From Rhodococcus ruber (GTDB lineage Bacteria > Actinomycetota > Actinomycetes > Mycobacteriales > Mycobacteriaceae): a DNA stretch of 64,000 bases. The notes below the pieces were generated by a model that worked only from the letters and a program-made list of their open reading frames with translations, had not been told where the DNA came from and made no database searches. The stretch spans positions 248,001-312,000 of the forward strand of contig NZ_JAPWIJ010000003.1 of assembly GCF_027270735.1 (NCBI RefSeq), read 5' to 3'. Shown here in pieces: positions 27,794-37,150 of the stretch (position 1 is the first letter of the stretch; each line of letters starts with the position of its first letter). Position numbers and translations under genes: made by a program.

Positions 27794-29029
27794 TCAGGCA
27801 CGAGCGTTCACGTTACCGGCGTTCACGGAAAAACCGGCAACGGTCCCGATAACCACGATGGCAGGAGGCCTGATCCCTGCTTCGCGAACGGCCTCGGCGA
27901 CGGTGCTCAGGTCCGCCCGAACTTCACGTTGAGTACGCATGGTGCCCTCCTGCACGACGATCACCGGGGTGTCGGACGGCCGTCCACCGGCGACGAGCAC
28001 CTCGGCGAACTTCCCGATCCGCTCGACGGCCATCAGCAGCACGATCGTGCCCTTGAGCTTGGCCAGCGCGTCCCAGTCGACCAGTGAATCGGGATGATCG
28101 GGTGCCACGTGACCACTGACGACCACGAACTCGTGGGTGACGGCGCGGTGCGTCACCGGAATGCCCGCCGACGAGGGCACCGAGATGGCACTGGTGATGC
28201 CGGGCACCACGGTCACCGGGATTCCCTCGGCAGCCAGCGCTTCGAGCTCCTCGTATCCCCGACCGAACACATAGGGGTCACCGCCCTTGAGCCGAACGAC
28301 GAATTTGCCCGCTTTGGCACCGTCGATCAATGCCTGATTGATCGCTTCCTGCGCCATGGCACGGCCGTACGGAATCTTCGAGGCGTCGATGACCTCGACA
28401 TGCGGACCCAATTCGGCGAGCAGTTCGGGTGGAGCGAGGCGATCGGCCACCACGACGTCGGCGTAGGCGAGCAGTCTGCGACCCCGCACGGTGATGAGAT
28501 CCGGATCGCCCGGGCCTCCACCGACCAGCGCGACGCCGGTCATCGGCGCGTGGGCCGAGTCGGCGACGACCCCGGACTGCAGGGCCTCGATCACAGCGTT
28601 GCGTACTGCTGCAGAACGCCGATGCTCGCCACCGGCGAGCACACCGAGGGTCAGGCCGTCCCACTCGGCCGAGGCCGGAGTGACCGCGGTTCCGTCCTTG
28701 GCGATGTCGGCTCGGACGCAGAAGATCTTGGATGCGGTGGCCTCGGCGACGATGGCGACGTTGGTCTCGGCCTCGTCCGTGCAGGCGATGGCGTACCAGG
28801 CGTCGGCGAGGTCACCCTCGCGGTAGTCGCGCAACTCGAGCGTCACCTGGCCCGCGGTCGCCATTGCCTCGACAGCAGGCGTGGCCTCGCGAGTGATGAC
28901 GTGCACCACGGCACCGGAGGAGATGAGCAGCGGCAATCGGCGTTGCGCGACGGTGCCGCCTCCCACCACGACGACGCGTCGACCGTCCAGATTCAGGCCG
29001 ACCAGATAGGGAGAGTCAGTCGCGTTCAC
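27794..29029 (-). CDS. cysG: Siroheme synthase-type fusion: precorrin-2 dehydrogenase and uroporphyrinogen-III C-methyltransferase
   Basis: A 411-residue fusion. The N-terminal part (VVVVGGGTVAQRRLPLL) is the NAD-dependent precorrin-2 dehydrogenase/ferrochelatase half. The C-terminal part from about residue 160 (VALVGGGPGDPDLIT, then RLKGGDPYVFGRG) is the S-adenosylmethionine-dependent methyltransferase that makes precorrin-2. It feeds siroheme for sulfite/nitrite reduction and also the corrin pathway encoded nearby. GTG 29029 is 11 nt after the ABC-F stop. TAGCGT (29038-29043, minus strand) lies 8 nt before it, so a separate leaderless start is possible. Confidence 0.93.
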   Translation of the reverse strand: MNATDSPYLVGLNLDGRRVVVVGGGTVAQRRLPLLISSGAVVHVITREATPAVEAMATAGQVTLELRDYREGDLADAWYAIACTDEAETNVAIVAEATASKIFCVRADIAKDGTAVTPASAEWDGLTLGVLAGGEHRRSAAVRNAVIEALQSGVVADSAHAPMTGVALVGGGPGDPDLITVRGRRLLAYADVVVADRLAPPELLAELGPHVEVIDASKIPYGRAMAQEAINQALIDGAKAGKFVVRLKGGDPYVFGRGYEELEALAAEGIPVTVVPGITSAISVPSSAGIPVTHRAVTHEFVVVSGHVAPDHPDSLVDWDALAKLKGTIVLLMAVERIGKFAEVLVAGGRPSDTPVIVVQEGTMRTQREVRADLSTVAEAVREAGIRPPAIVVIGTVAGFSVNAGNVNARA

Positions 29030-29040
29030 GGGAAGAAACG

Positions 29041-30723
29041 CTACCGCGCGCGCTGCACTCGCTTTTCGTCCCATACGGGCTCACCGGATTCGTAAGCCTG
29101 CCCGGTACTGCCGAACACCAGAAATCGGTCGAAACTGCGGGCGAACCAGCGGTCGTGAGTGACCGCGATCACGGTGCCCTCGAACGCCGCGATCGCGTCC
29201 TCGAGAGCGTCGGCGGACATGAGGTCGAGGTTGTCGGTCGGCTCGTCCAACAGCAACAGCGTTGCGCCCGAGAGTTCGAGAAGCAGGATCTGCACGCGCG
29301 CCTGTTGACCGCCCGAGAGATTGTCGTAGGACTGCTCGGCCGCGCGAGCCAGACCGTAGCGATCCAACGCCCGGCCTGCGGCCTCGCGCCCCATGCCGTC
29401 ACGGTGTTCGTTGCCCATGTGCAAGATGTCGAGCAACGTGTTGCCCGCGAGATCGGGGCGAGTGTGGGTCTGCGCGAACAGGCCGGGCCGGACGCGAGCC
29501 CCGAGCACCGCGGTGCCGGTGTGCGGCACCGGCTCCAGCGCCAGTTCCTGCACCGGTTCGTGTTCCTTCTCCGGATCGGTCCCACCGTTGGCGAGCAATC
29601 GGAGAAAGTGAGACTTGCCGGAACCGTTGGACCCGAGCACCGCAACGCGGTCTCCGTACCAGATCTCGGTGTCGAAGGGCTTCATCAGACCGGTCAGTTC
29701 CAGAGCAGTGCACACCAGCGCGCGCTTGGCCGTCCGACCGCCTCGTAGTCGAACGGTGACGTGCTGTTTCAGCGGCACAGCCTCCGGCGGGCCGGCCTCC
29801 TCGAATTTGGCCAACCGAGTCTGGGACGCGTGATAGCGCGCGGCCACGCCGTCGTTGAACTTCGCCTTCTCGCGCAGTCGCAACACCAGTGCCCGAAGTT
29901 TGACCAGTTCCTCGTCCCACCGCCGTCGCAGTTCGTCGAGCCGAGCATTCCGGTCCTCGCGCGCAGCGTGATACGTCGCGAACCCGCCGCCGTGCACCCA
30001 GGACGTCGCCCCGCTGACGCCCGGTTCCAGGGTCACGATCCGGTTCGCGGCATTGGCGATCAATTCGCGATCGTGGCTGATGAACAGCACGGACTTGTCG
30101 GAGTCACGAATGGTCGCCTCGAGCCAACGCTTGCCCGGGACGTCGAGGTAGTTGTCCGGCTCGTCGAGAAGCAACAGGTTGTCGGGCCCGGCGAAGAGTG
30201 CTTCGAGCACCAGACGCTTCTGTTCACCGCCACTGAGCGTCGATGCGGCACGCCACTTGGCCCGGTCGAACGGCATGCCCAGTGCGGCGGTGGTGACCTT
30301 GTCCCAGAACGGCTCGAGATCGTAACCGCCGACGTCACCCCAATCCGACAGTGCCTGGGCATACTTCATCTGGGTCTTCTCGTCGTCGATCTCGATCATC
30401 GTGTTCTCGGCGTCGTCCAGTGCCGCAGCTGCAGCCCGGACGGCCGGGGACGCAACGGACAGCAGCAGATCGCGCACGGTCGAGTCGTCGCGCAACTGGC
30501 CGACGAACTGCCGCATCACTCCGAGGGAGCCGGAACTCGACACCGCTCCCTCGTCGGCGGTCTCGTCACCCGCGATGATCCGCGTCAGTGTCGTCTTGCC
30601 GGTTCCGTTGGGCCCGATCAACGCCGTCTTGGCACCGTCGCCGACCCGAAACCCGACACCGTTCAACAGCTGCCTGCCGTCGGGCAGGAAGTACACGATG
30701 TCGTTGAGTTCGAGGTGGGCCAC
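29041..30723 (-). CDS. ABC-F family ATPase
   Basis: A 560-residue soluble protein with two ABC cassettes and no membrane segments. Cassette 1 has GPNGTGKTT and LSGGEQKR; cassette 2 has GSNGSGKSH and LSGGQQAR, with a linker rich in charged helix between (about residues 240-300). ABC-F proteins act on ribosomes, as translation factors (EttA-like) or in antibiotic protection; which applies here cannot be told. It is 11 nt upstream of cysG on the same strand. Confidence 0.92.
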   Translation of the reverse strand: MAHLELNDIVYFLPDGRQLLNGVGFRVGDGAKTALIGPNGTGKTTLTRIIAGDETADEGAVSSSGSLGVMRQFVGQLRDDSTVRDLLLSVASPAVRAAAAALDDAENTMIEIDDEKTQMKYAQALSDWGDVGGYDLEPFWDKVTTAALGMPFDRAKWRAASTLSGGEQKRLVLEALFAGPDNLLLLDEPDNYLDVPGKRWLEATIRDSDKSVLFISHDRELIANAANRIVTLEPGVSGATSWVHGGGFATYHAAREDRNARLDELRRRWDEELVKLRALVLRLREKAKFNDGVAARYHASQTRLAKFEEAGPPEAVPLKQHVTVRLRGGRTAKRALVCTALELTGLMKPFDTEIWYGDRVAVLGSNGSGKSHFLRLLANGGTDPEKEHEPVQELALEPVPHTGTAVLGARVRPGLFAQTHTRPDLAGNTLLDILHMGNEHRDGMGREAAGRALDRYGLARAAEQSYDNLSGGQQARVQILLLELSGATLLLLDEPTDNLDLMSADALEDAIAAFEGTVIAVTHDRWFARSFDRFLVFGSTGQAYESGEPVWDEKRVQRAR

Positions 30724-30779
30724 AACGAACCAGCCAACCTCATCGGCCTCGGGATGGCCAATCGTTTACCACCACGCTC

Positions 30780-30825
30780 GTGTCTTCCCTGAGCGAGGGC
30801 AGTGTCTTCCCTAGGCGAGGGCCAG
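30780..30825. repeat. Tandem imperfect 22-nt repeat spanning the PhoD-like stop codon
   Basis: On the plus strand, GTGTCTTCCCTGAGCGAGGG is followed 22 nt later by GTGTCTTCCCTAGGCGAGGG, two copies differing at two or three bases. The second copy contains the stop codon (30811-30813, minus strand) of the phosphatase gene. Each copy holds a small dyad CCCT...AGGG. Confidence 0.6.
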
Positions 30826-32478
30826 GGTCGACGTCTCGGTCAGCACCTGCTCACCGGCATCGTCGACGTGAGCATGGCGCACCTGCAATCGCGCCGAATC
30901 ACCGTGCAAGGTCAGCAACATGACGCCGTTGTCGAACCACGGTCCCGCCTCTGCTTCCCATTCGACACCGGACGGGCCCACGTGCGCAGCTCGAGCGAGT
31001 TTCGACAGGATCCGAGCTGCTGGACGTTTGATGGCCAGCTTGTTGACCGCGCGGATCGGGAGATCGAGCGGATTGCGGAACGGAGACATGGTGAGTTGAT
31101 AGGTGGCAGGCACATCTTGCCCACCGACCCCGAAGTCCGCGTTCGCCACATAGGAGCAGTGCACGTCGCCGGACAGCCACATGATGGAGGCAGGCTTGTT
31201 CTCGCCGCGGGAGAGCTCACGCGTCAGCGCCGCCATGTCGTTGAACGAATTGGTGAAGGCAGCCCAGTGTTCGAGGTCGAGCCCGATTCGCATCTTCTCT
31301 GCCACCTTGGCCGGCATGGAACCCCAACTCCCCTGCGCCACAGCCTCGTTCCACTGTTCCAAGTAGTGCAGAGCGGGCAGCATCAGATAGGGCAGCGAAG
31401 AACCGAACAGCAGGTGTCGCGGAGTGGCTTCGAGCGCGCGCTCCCGTACCCACGCCCACTCCTTCTCGTCCACCATCTCTCGGTTGTTCGGATCCAGATT
31501 TCGCGAGCACCGCGAATCGATCATGATCAGACGCGTGTCCCCGAAATCGCGGTAGAAGCTCCAGCGCCCCGTCTCGGGATTGCGGTCGATTCGTAATGCA
31601 AAGTCGGCCAACAACTTCTCGCGATCCGCGTCACTGGCAGCGGACCGGACCGCCGCGTACATCTCGTCCTGCGCCAATTCCTTCGGCGACAGATTGCCGA
31701 GGTGTTGGTACACCCAGTACGACGAGTACGCGCCGATCACGCGATCGTTCCACCACGGCCGAGTTTCGATGTCCCGACGCCAGGACGCGGACGAATTCCA
31801 GTCGTCACGCAGATCGTGGTCGTCCAGGATCATGCACGACGGGATGCTCGCCATCAGGGTCCGTACCGGCTCCAGTCCCCACGACTCCCGATACAGCCAG
31901 GAGTATTCCTCGAAGTCGCAGATTTCGTTCTCCGCGTCGGTACCGACCGCGCTTGTCGGCCCCTCCCCCGACTGCCGCCGCGCCTGCAGCCGTTCGACGA
32001 TTTCCGGCGACGGGTCGTCGGCGTAGACCTGATCACCGAGGAGCAGCAATGCCTGCGGCCACCGACTCGGATCCTCTTCGATCAGCGCGTTGCCCAGCCC
32101 GGCCAACGCGTCGGCTCCGATCTGTTTCAGAGATTCCTCGCTGTAGTTGTCGCCTCGTCGACACGATCCGAACGCCAATGTGACGGGCCCCTGGGCGTCG
32201 ACAGTGTGGATGGCAGCAGTGTGGCCTTCACGCGGCCAGACCTTGCGCTCATCGACGAACACCTCGTAGTACACCGCGGAGTTGGCGGGCAGGCCTTCGA
32301 GTGGAACCAACGCGTAGTGGTGGCCGTGCACACCCCACGTGCGTTCTGCCGCGCGAACGCCGGCATCGGTGACGACCGTCACGGTCGACGCTTCGGCCAT
32401 CTCGAACCACAGGGTCGCAGTCTCGGTGCCGACGTACCGGACGATCGGGCCGAGCAGGACAAGGCTGTCGGAAGTCAT
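30811..32478 (-). CDS. PhoD-like metallophosphatase without an export signal
   Basis: A 555-residue phosphatase of the PhoD family. Core motifs are GSCRRGDNYSEES, LLLGDQVYADD, MILDDHDLRDDW and WLSGDVHCSYV, with an N-terminal Fn3-like segment (IVRYVGTETATLWFEM). Classical PhoD enzymes are Tat-exported, but no signal peptide is visible here, so it probably acts in the cytoplasm on phosphodiesters or phosphomonoesters of unknown identity. ATG 32478 is chosen over an in-frame start at 32529 that would overlap the CobE-like gene. Confidence 0.88.
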   Translation of the reverse strand: MTSDSLVLLGPIVRYVGTETATLWFEMAEASTVTVVTDAGVRAAERTWGVHGHHYALVPLEGLPANSAVYYEVFVDERKVWPREGHTAAIHTVDAQGPVTLAFGSCRRGDNYSEESLKQIGADALAGLGNALIEEDPSRWPQALLLLGDQVYADDPSPEIVERLQARRQSGEGPTSAVGTDAENEICDFEEYSWLYRESWGLEPVRTLMASIPSCMILDDHDLRDDWNSSASWRRDIETRPWWNDRVIGAYSSYWVYQHLGNLSPKELAQDEMYAAVRSAASDADREKLLADFALRIDRNPETGRWSFYRDFGDTRLIMIDSRCSRNLDPNNREMVDEKEWAWVRERALEATPRHLLFGSSLPYLMLPALHYLEQWNEAVAQGSWGSMPAKVAEKMRIGLDLEHWAAFTNSFNDMAALTRELSRGENKPASIMWLSGDVHCSYVANADFGVGGQDVPATYQLTMSPFRNPLDLPIRAVNKLAIKRPAARILSKLARAAHVGPSGVEWEAEAGPWFDNGVMLLTLHGDSARLQVRHAHVDDAGEQVLTETSTLALA

Positions 32479-32515
32479 TGGATCCACATTGCCCGCGCCG
32501 GCCGGCTTTCGCCAG

Positions 32516-32893
32516 TCAGTAACGGACATTCGCAGGTACGTCGGCCACCGGAGCGACCGCTACGACCGTTGCCCCGCGTACCGATCGAGGGATCACCAGC
32601 CGCTGCGCCGGGCCGGCCAGGAGCGCCGCGGCTTCCGCCACGCTGGCACTTCCGACTGCGTCGAACACCCGTTGCGACGCGCACGGAGTCGGCACCGCCG
32701 AGAGTTCCTGGGCAGAATAGGTCAACCCCCGAACCCCCATGCTCGACGCCACCGCCGCCACCAGATCCGCTTTCCTGTCGATCGAGGCGATGGCCTCGAC
32801 CCGCCAATCCGGCCGCAGTACAGCCGCGATCGCGCGTACGATTTCGGCCGCATCGACACCCGCTCGGGCACCGATTCCGACCACGACCCGCAT
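32516..32893 (-). CDS. Cobalamin biosynthesis protein, CobE/CbiG C-terminal domain
   Basis: A 125-residue protein starting MRVVVGIGARAGVDAAEIV, with IDRKADLVAAVASSMG and the region LTYSAQELSAVPTP that match the CbiG_C/CobE fold (opening of the ring-C lactone or a related step). It is the last gene of the cob operon, 12 nt after cobB. ATG 32893 has AGGG about 10 nt upstream; a GTG at 32902 is an alternative. A full-length CbiG is not present in the window. Confidence 0.85.
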   Translation of the reverse strand: MRVVVGIGARAGVDAAEIVRAIAAVLRPDWRVEAIASIDRKADLVAAVASSMGVRGLTYSAQELSAVPTPCASQRVFDAVGSASVAEAAALLAGPAQRLVIPRSVRGATVVAVAPVADVPANVRY

Positions 32894-32905
32894 TGTCGAC
32901 AATCC

Positions 32906-34300
32906 CTAGACGCGCGCGTAATCGACTGCGGCGGAGACGAATCGTGAGATGGACTCGGGATTACCCGCCGCGTGCGTGTGCAGGTAGGACGCGTGCACTC
33001 CGCCGCGGACGAAGCCTTCGCGAGCGGCGGTTCTGCCGTCCGGTCGCTGTCGATGCCAACCCCAGGCCGCCGGGGCGGCCTCGCGCACTGCGACGAGCTT
33101 CGTGCGATGGAACTCGTGGCCGGTGACACGGGTTCCCGCGTCGAACAGAGGCGACGCTTCGAGGGCCACCGCGTCGCGATACCCGAGAGTGAGCGTGTTC
33201 CCGAATTCCGCGTCGACATCGACGACGCCCGCCATTGCATGACCGTCCAATTGCGTCGCTAGATAGAGCAATCCGGCGCATTCTGCGTGAACGGGCAAAC
33301 CCCGGGCCGCGGCCGTCCTGATGTCGGCAAGCAACAGTTCGTTCGCTGCCAGCGCGGCAGCATGTTCCTCCGGGAATCCGCCGGGCAGCACGACTGCTGC
33401 TGTACCGGTGGGCAATCCGTCGCGTAATGGGTCGAACACAGCGACGTCGGCCCCGGCAGCACGCAGAAGTTCTACATGCTCGGTGTAGCCGAAGGTGAAT
33501 GCGGGACCACCTGCCACCGCGACGACCGGCGATCCTTCGGACCTACGAACCTCGTCGACCGGATCCCACTCGGGCGCGAGAATCGCCGAGCGAGCCAAGG
33601 CGCTCACTGCCTCCACATCGACGAACTGCGCCACCAGTGCGCTCATCGCGTCGACCGCATCGGTGGCGGCTCCACCGTGTTCGACGGCGGTGATCAGGCC
33701 CAGATGTCGTGACGGCACAACCAATTCGCTCATCCTCGGCAACGCGCCGAGCACCGGCACACCCACCCGCTCGCACGCTTGACGCAACACGTCCTCGTGG
33801 CGTTCGCTGCCGACCCGGTTGAGGATCACACCGCCTATGCGGACGCTGGGGTCGAACGTCGAGAACCCGTGCAGCACAGCCGCGAGCGACTGACTGTGGC
33901 CGCGGGCATCGACCACGAGAATCACCGGGGCACCGAGCATCGCCGCCACCCGTGCGGTCGATCCCTCGGCGGACGCCTCCCCGGGGCCGGTCATGTCGAT
34001 CTTGCCGTCGAACAGTCCCATGACGCCTTCGACGACCGCGATGTCGCAGCCCCGGCTGCCGTGCCGAAAGAGAGGCCCGATTCGATCGGCACCCACCATG
34101 ACCGCATCGAGGTTGCGGCCGGGCAGCCCGGCCGCCAGACCGTGATAGCCGGGGTCGATGTAATCCGGACCCACCTTGAACGGTGCGACCTTTCGGCCGG
34201 CAGCACGAAGGGCACCCATCAGCCCGGTGGCAACCGTCGTCTTTCCGCTGCCCGACGCGGGGGCCGCAATCACCACGGCGGGGCACGACGGATTCACCAT
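32906..34300 (-). CDS. cobB: Cobyrinate a,c-diamide synthase
   Basis: A 464-residue ATP-dependent amidase of the corrin pathway (hydrogenobyrinate or cobyrinate a,c-diamidation). The N-terminal P-loop is ASGSGKTT with FKVGPDYIDPGYH; the C-terminal glutamine amidotransferase domain contains the nucleophile motif VHAECAGLLYL. ATG 34300 overlaps the end of cobO. It corresponds to Rv2848c. Confidence 0.96.
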   Translation of the reverse strand: MVNPSCPAVVIAAPASGSGKTTVATGLMGALRAAGRKVAPFKVGPDYIDPGYHGLAAGLPGRNLDAVMVGADRIGPLFRHGSRGCDIAVVEGVMGLFDGKIDMTGPGEASAEGSTARVAAMLGAPVILVVDARGHSQSLAAVLHGFSTFDPSVRIGGVILNRVGSERHEDVLRQACERVGVPVLGALPRMSELVVPSRHLGLITAVEHGGAATDAVDAMSALVAQFVDVEAVSALARSAILAPEWDPVDEVRRSEGSPVVAVAGGPAFTFGYTEHVELLRAAGADVAVFDPLRDGLPTGTAAVVLPGGFPEEHAAALAANELLLADIRTAAARGLPVHAECAGLLYLATQLDGHAMAGVVDVDAEFGNTLTLGYRDAVALEASPLFDAGTRVTGHEFHRTKLVAVREAAPAAWGWHRQRPDGRTAAREGFVRGGVHASYLHTHAAGNPESISRFVSAAVDYARV

Positions 34301-34914
34301 TCGATGCCTCGCTGCCCCTTGCGCCCGGCATCCATCGGATGCTTGACCTTGGCCATCTCGGTGACGAGATCCGCGGCCTCGATCAGCTCACGGGGCGCAT
34401 CCCGTCCGGTGACGACAACATGCTGGTTGCCCGGTCGATGGGTCAGAACCTCGACCACCTCCGCAACATCGACCCAACCCCACTTGAGCGGGTAGGTGAA
34501 CTCGTCCAGGACGTAGAAGCGGTGCGACTCCTGCTCGATCCGACGGGCGATCTCCCGCCAGCCCTCTGCCGCTGCCTCGGCGTGGTCGACGTCGCTGCCC
34601 TTCTTGCGAGTCCACGACCAGCCCTCGCCCATCTTGTGCCACTCGACGGCTCCGCCGACACCGGTGCTCTCGTGCAGATCGCCGAGAGTCCGAAACGCCG
34701 CTTCCTCGCCGACTTTCCACTTGGCACTCTTGACGAATTGGAACACTCCGACGTCGAACCCCTGGTTCCACGCCCGCAACGCCATTCCGAACGCAGCGGT
34801 CGATTTCCCTTTGCCCGGACCGGTATGGACGGCAAGGACGGGCAGATTTCGGCGCTGACGCGTCGTGAGTCCGTCCTGCGGAACTGTGCCGGGAGCGGGT
34901 ACACCCTGAGGCAT
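34294..34914 (-). CDS. cobO: Cob(I)yrinic acid a,c-diamide adenosyltransferase
   Basis: A 206-residue CobA/BtuR-type adenosyltransferase that attaches the 5'-deoxyadenosyl group from ATP to cobalt. The P-loop is HTGPGKGKSTAAFG (near residue 30), with FQFVKSAKWKVGEE and LDEFTYPLKWGWV further on. ATG 34914 is 10 nt after the chelatase gene stop. It corresponds to Rv2849c and overlaps cobB by 7 nt. Confidence 0.96.
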   Translation of the reverse strand: MPQGVPAPGTVPQDGLTTRQRRNLPVLAVHTGPGKGKSTAAFGMALRAWNQGFDVGVFQFVKSAKWKVGEEAAFRTLGDLHESTGVGGAVEWHKMGEGWSWTRKKGSDVDHAEAAAEGWREIARRIEQESHRFYVLDEFTYPLKWGWVDVAEVVEVLTHRPGNQHVVVTGRDAPRELIEAADLVTEMAKVKHPMDAGRKGQRGIEW

Positions 34915-34924
34915 CGCGCGCCCC

Positions 34925-36868
34925 CTACGCCGCTGCGCGGACGACGGCGGTGACCTGCTCGGCCGACAGATCCTCCAGCGCCACGTAGCCACCACCGAGA
35001 CGGGCCGCGAAATCGGCGGCCAGGCCGAGACGGACCATTCCCGCTTCGCAGTCGACGACGACCGAGGCGATCTTGTCCGCCGCGATTCGGGCTGCGGCAA
35101 TGCGCGCGCGGCCGACGGGGTCGGTGCCTCCGGTCGCTCGGCCGTCGGTCAACGCAACCACCAATGCGCGGCGCAGCGGGTCCCGAACGCGTTCTCGCAG
35201 AACCAGATCTCGGGCCGTCAGAAATCCCTGTGCCAACGGAGACCGACCACCGGTCTTCATGTTGCGTAACCGCGTCACGGCGACATCCACCGATGACGTC
35301 GGCGGCAATACCGTCTCGGCTTCCTTGCCGCGCACGGTGATGACGGCGACCTTGTCACGGCGTTGATACGCATCGCGCAACAGCGACAGCACCGCACCGG
35401 TCACCGCGGAGAGTCGATCTCGTGCAGCCATCGATCCCGAGGCATCGACGATGAAGACGATCAAGTTGCCCTCGCGCCCCTCCTTGATCGCGCCCCGCAG
35501 ATCCGCAGCCTCGAGCTTCAACCGGCCTGACGTGCGACCGCGGACGACCTGCTGCTCGGCGGCGGCGAACAACGTGCCGATCAGATGCAGACCTGTGCCT
35601 CGCTCGATTGTGGGCCGTACCGACCGTCCGTGTGAGGAGCGTGACCTCGAGCGTCGACCCGGCGCGCCTTCTCCCACTCCGGGAACCTCGAGCAGTCGAG
35701 CCTTGAACTGCGCACCCGGAGCTCCTGCCTGCTTGTTCTTGCCCGCTCCCGAAGGCTGTGGCTCAGGCGTGCCCGAGGTCTCGTTGTCGGGCGACGACGG
35801 GGAAGACTCCGAACGCTCGGCCCCGTCGGCATCCTCGGGTGATGGCGCTCCCCCACCACCGTCGGGGGTCGGGTCAGGATCGGGATCCGAATCCGGCTGC
35901 TGCTCGGCCTGTTCCGCTGCGTCGCGCATGGCGTCGTCCAGCTGCTTGTCGTCGATGCCCGGCTCGTCGAACGGATCGCGTCGACGCCGATGCGGTAGTG
36001 CCAGTTCCGCGGCGACCCGCACGTCTTCCTCTGCCACCTCGCTCGCACCCCGCCACGCGGCGTGGGCGGACGCAGTGCGAGCCAACACCAGATCGGCGCG
36101 CATCCCGTCGACGTCGAAGGACGCGCAGAGGGCCGCGATGCGCCGAAGCTCCTTGTCGCTCAACTCCACGTCGTCGAGGATCTTCCGGGCGGCCAGAATC
36201 TGCTCGGCCACCGCGATGTCGTCGTCGCGAAATTGGGCGGCGAACGCGTGCGGATCGCGCTCGTAGTTCATCCGGCGGCGGACGACGTTCATCCGAACAT
36301 CCACATCGCGCGATGCCGTCACGTCCACTGCGAGACCGAACCGGTCGAGCAGCTGCGGTCGCAGCTCACCCTCCTCGGGGTTCATCGTGCCGACCAAGAC
36401 GAATTGTGCTGGGTGCGAATGTGATACACCGTCACGCTCGACATGTACGCGGCCCATCGCGGCCGCGTCGAGCAATACGTCGACCAGATGATCGTGCAGC
36501 AGATTCACTTCGTCGACGTAGAGAACGCCGCGGTGCGCAGCTGCGAGCAGGCCGGGCTGGAAGGCGCGTTCACCGTCACGCAGGACCTTCTCGAGGTCGA
36601 TGGACCCGACCACTCGATCCTCGGTGGCTCCCACCGGAAGCTCGACGAGCTTTGCCGGACGCGATCCGTTCTCGTCGGTCACTGCCGGCAGCAGCGTCGC
36701 GAGCGCACGCACCACCGTCGATTTGGCGGTGCCCTTCTCGCCGCGGACCAGCACACCGCCGATACCGGGATGCACGGCGCACAGAATCAACGACAGGCGC
36801 AGTTGGTCCTGACCGACGATCGCACTGAACGGATATCCCGGTTCGGGAACACTTCCACCTTGCTGCAC
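34925..36868 (-). CDS. Mg/Co-chelatase-type AAA+ ATPase fused to a vWA domain (BchI/BchD-like)
   Basis: A 647-residue protein. Residues about 15-320 form the AAA+ module ([15 protein letters not shown] Walker [12 protein letters not shown] Walker B). A Pro/Asp/Ser-rich acidic linker follows at about 340-430, then a vWA domain from about residue 455 with the MIDAS motif [11 protein letters not shown]. It probably powers cobalt insertion into the corrin ring with a CobN-type subunit encoded elsewhere (Rv2850c is the mycobacterial counterpart). GTG 36868 has AAGGGA about 9 nt upstream. The gene is headed by a cobalamin riboswitch. Confidence 0.92.
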   Translation of the reverse strand: MQQGGSVPEPGYPFSAIVGQDQLRLSLILCAVHPGIGGVLVRGEKGTAKSTVVRALATLLPAVTDENGSRPAKLVELPVGATEDRVVGSIDLEKVLRDGERAFQPGLLAAAHRGVLYVDEVNLLHDHLVDVLLDAAAMGRVHVERDGVSHSHPAQFVLVGTMNPEEGELRPQLLDRFGLAVDVTASRDVDVRMNVVRRRMNYERDPHAFAAQFRDDDIAVAEQILAARKILDDVELSDKELRRIAALCASFDVDGMRADLVLARTASAHAAWRGASEVAEEDVRVAAELALPHRRRRDPFDEPGIDDKQLDDAMRDAAEQAEQQPDSDPDPDPTPDGGGGAPSPEDADGAERSESSPSSPDNETSGTPEPQPSGAGKNKQAGAPGAQFKARLLEVPGVGEGAPGRRSRSRSSHGRSVRPTIERGTGLHLIGTLFAAAEQQVVRGRTSGRLKLEAADLRGAIKEGREGNLIVFIVDASGSMAARDRLSAVTGAVLSLLRDAYQRRDKVAVITVRGKEAETVLPPTSSVDVAVTRLRNMKTGGRSPLAQGFLTARDLVLRERVRDPLRRALVVALTDGRATGGTDPVGRARIAAARIAADKIASVVVDCEAGMVRLGLAADFAARLGGGYVALEDLSAEQVTAVVRAAA

Positions 36869-36884
36869 AGCTATGTCCCTTCGT

Positions 36885-36905
36885 GCCCGGAGTTCCGCGC
36901 CGGGC
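36885..36905 (-). promoter_or_regulatory. Hairpin between the riboswitch and the chelatase ribosome-binding site
   Basis: GCCCGG (36900-36905 in the minus-strand RNA) can pair with CCGGGC (36885-36890) around a 9-nt loop, ending just before the GAAGGGA ribosome-binding site (about 36876-36882). It could be part of the expression platform of the riboswitch. The pairing is inferred by eye. Confidence 0.4.
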
Positions 36906-36919
36906 GTTCGGTAGAAAAA

Positions 36920-37047
36920 CGCGAAGCCGGGCGGCGATCTGGCTGACAGGAGTATCTGCTCGAGCGAAGAAACTCCTGAACACAGTGGCGGGACCGCGCC
37001 TGATTCGTACAGGACTTCTCCGCAACCGACTTCGAACGGAACACTAC
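36920..37047 (-). promoter_or_regulatory. Cobalamin (adenosylcobalamin) riboswitch
   Basis: The minus-strand RNA between the GNAT gene and the chelatase gene contains the highly conserved core GCGGTCCCGCCACTGT (36982-36997), preceded by AAGTCCTGTACGAATCAGG, which fits the P3-J-P4 region. It is followed by a B12-box-like TCAGCCAGATCGCC. The order and spacing fit known cobalamin riboswitches. It should turn down the cob operon (chelatase, cobO, cobB, CobE-like) when B12 is abundant. Exact ends were set by eye. Confidence 0.9.
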
Positions 37048-37055
37048 CGCCGAAC

Positions 37056-37098
37056 GAACGAATGCCACACACGGTAGGTCCGTGTGTGGCATTCGTTC
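37056..37098. repeat. Perfect 19-bp inverted repeat (5-nt loop)
   Basis: GAACGAATGCCACACACGG (37056-37074) and its exact reverse complement (37080-37098) flank the loop TAGGT. It lies about 53 nt beyond the stop codon of the minus-strand GNAT gene and a few bases upstream of the cobalamin riboswitch. It has no T-tract. It may terminate the GNAT transcript and shield the riboswitch RNA, or it may be a dispersed palindromic element. Confidence 0.85.
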
Positions 37099-37150
37099 CG
37101 GGAGTGGAGCCTGCGGAACGACCTCACCGATTATCGAGTACTGCGGAAGG

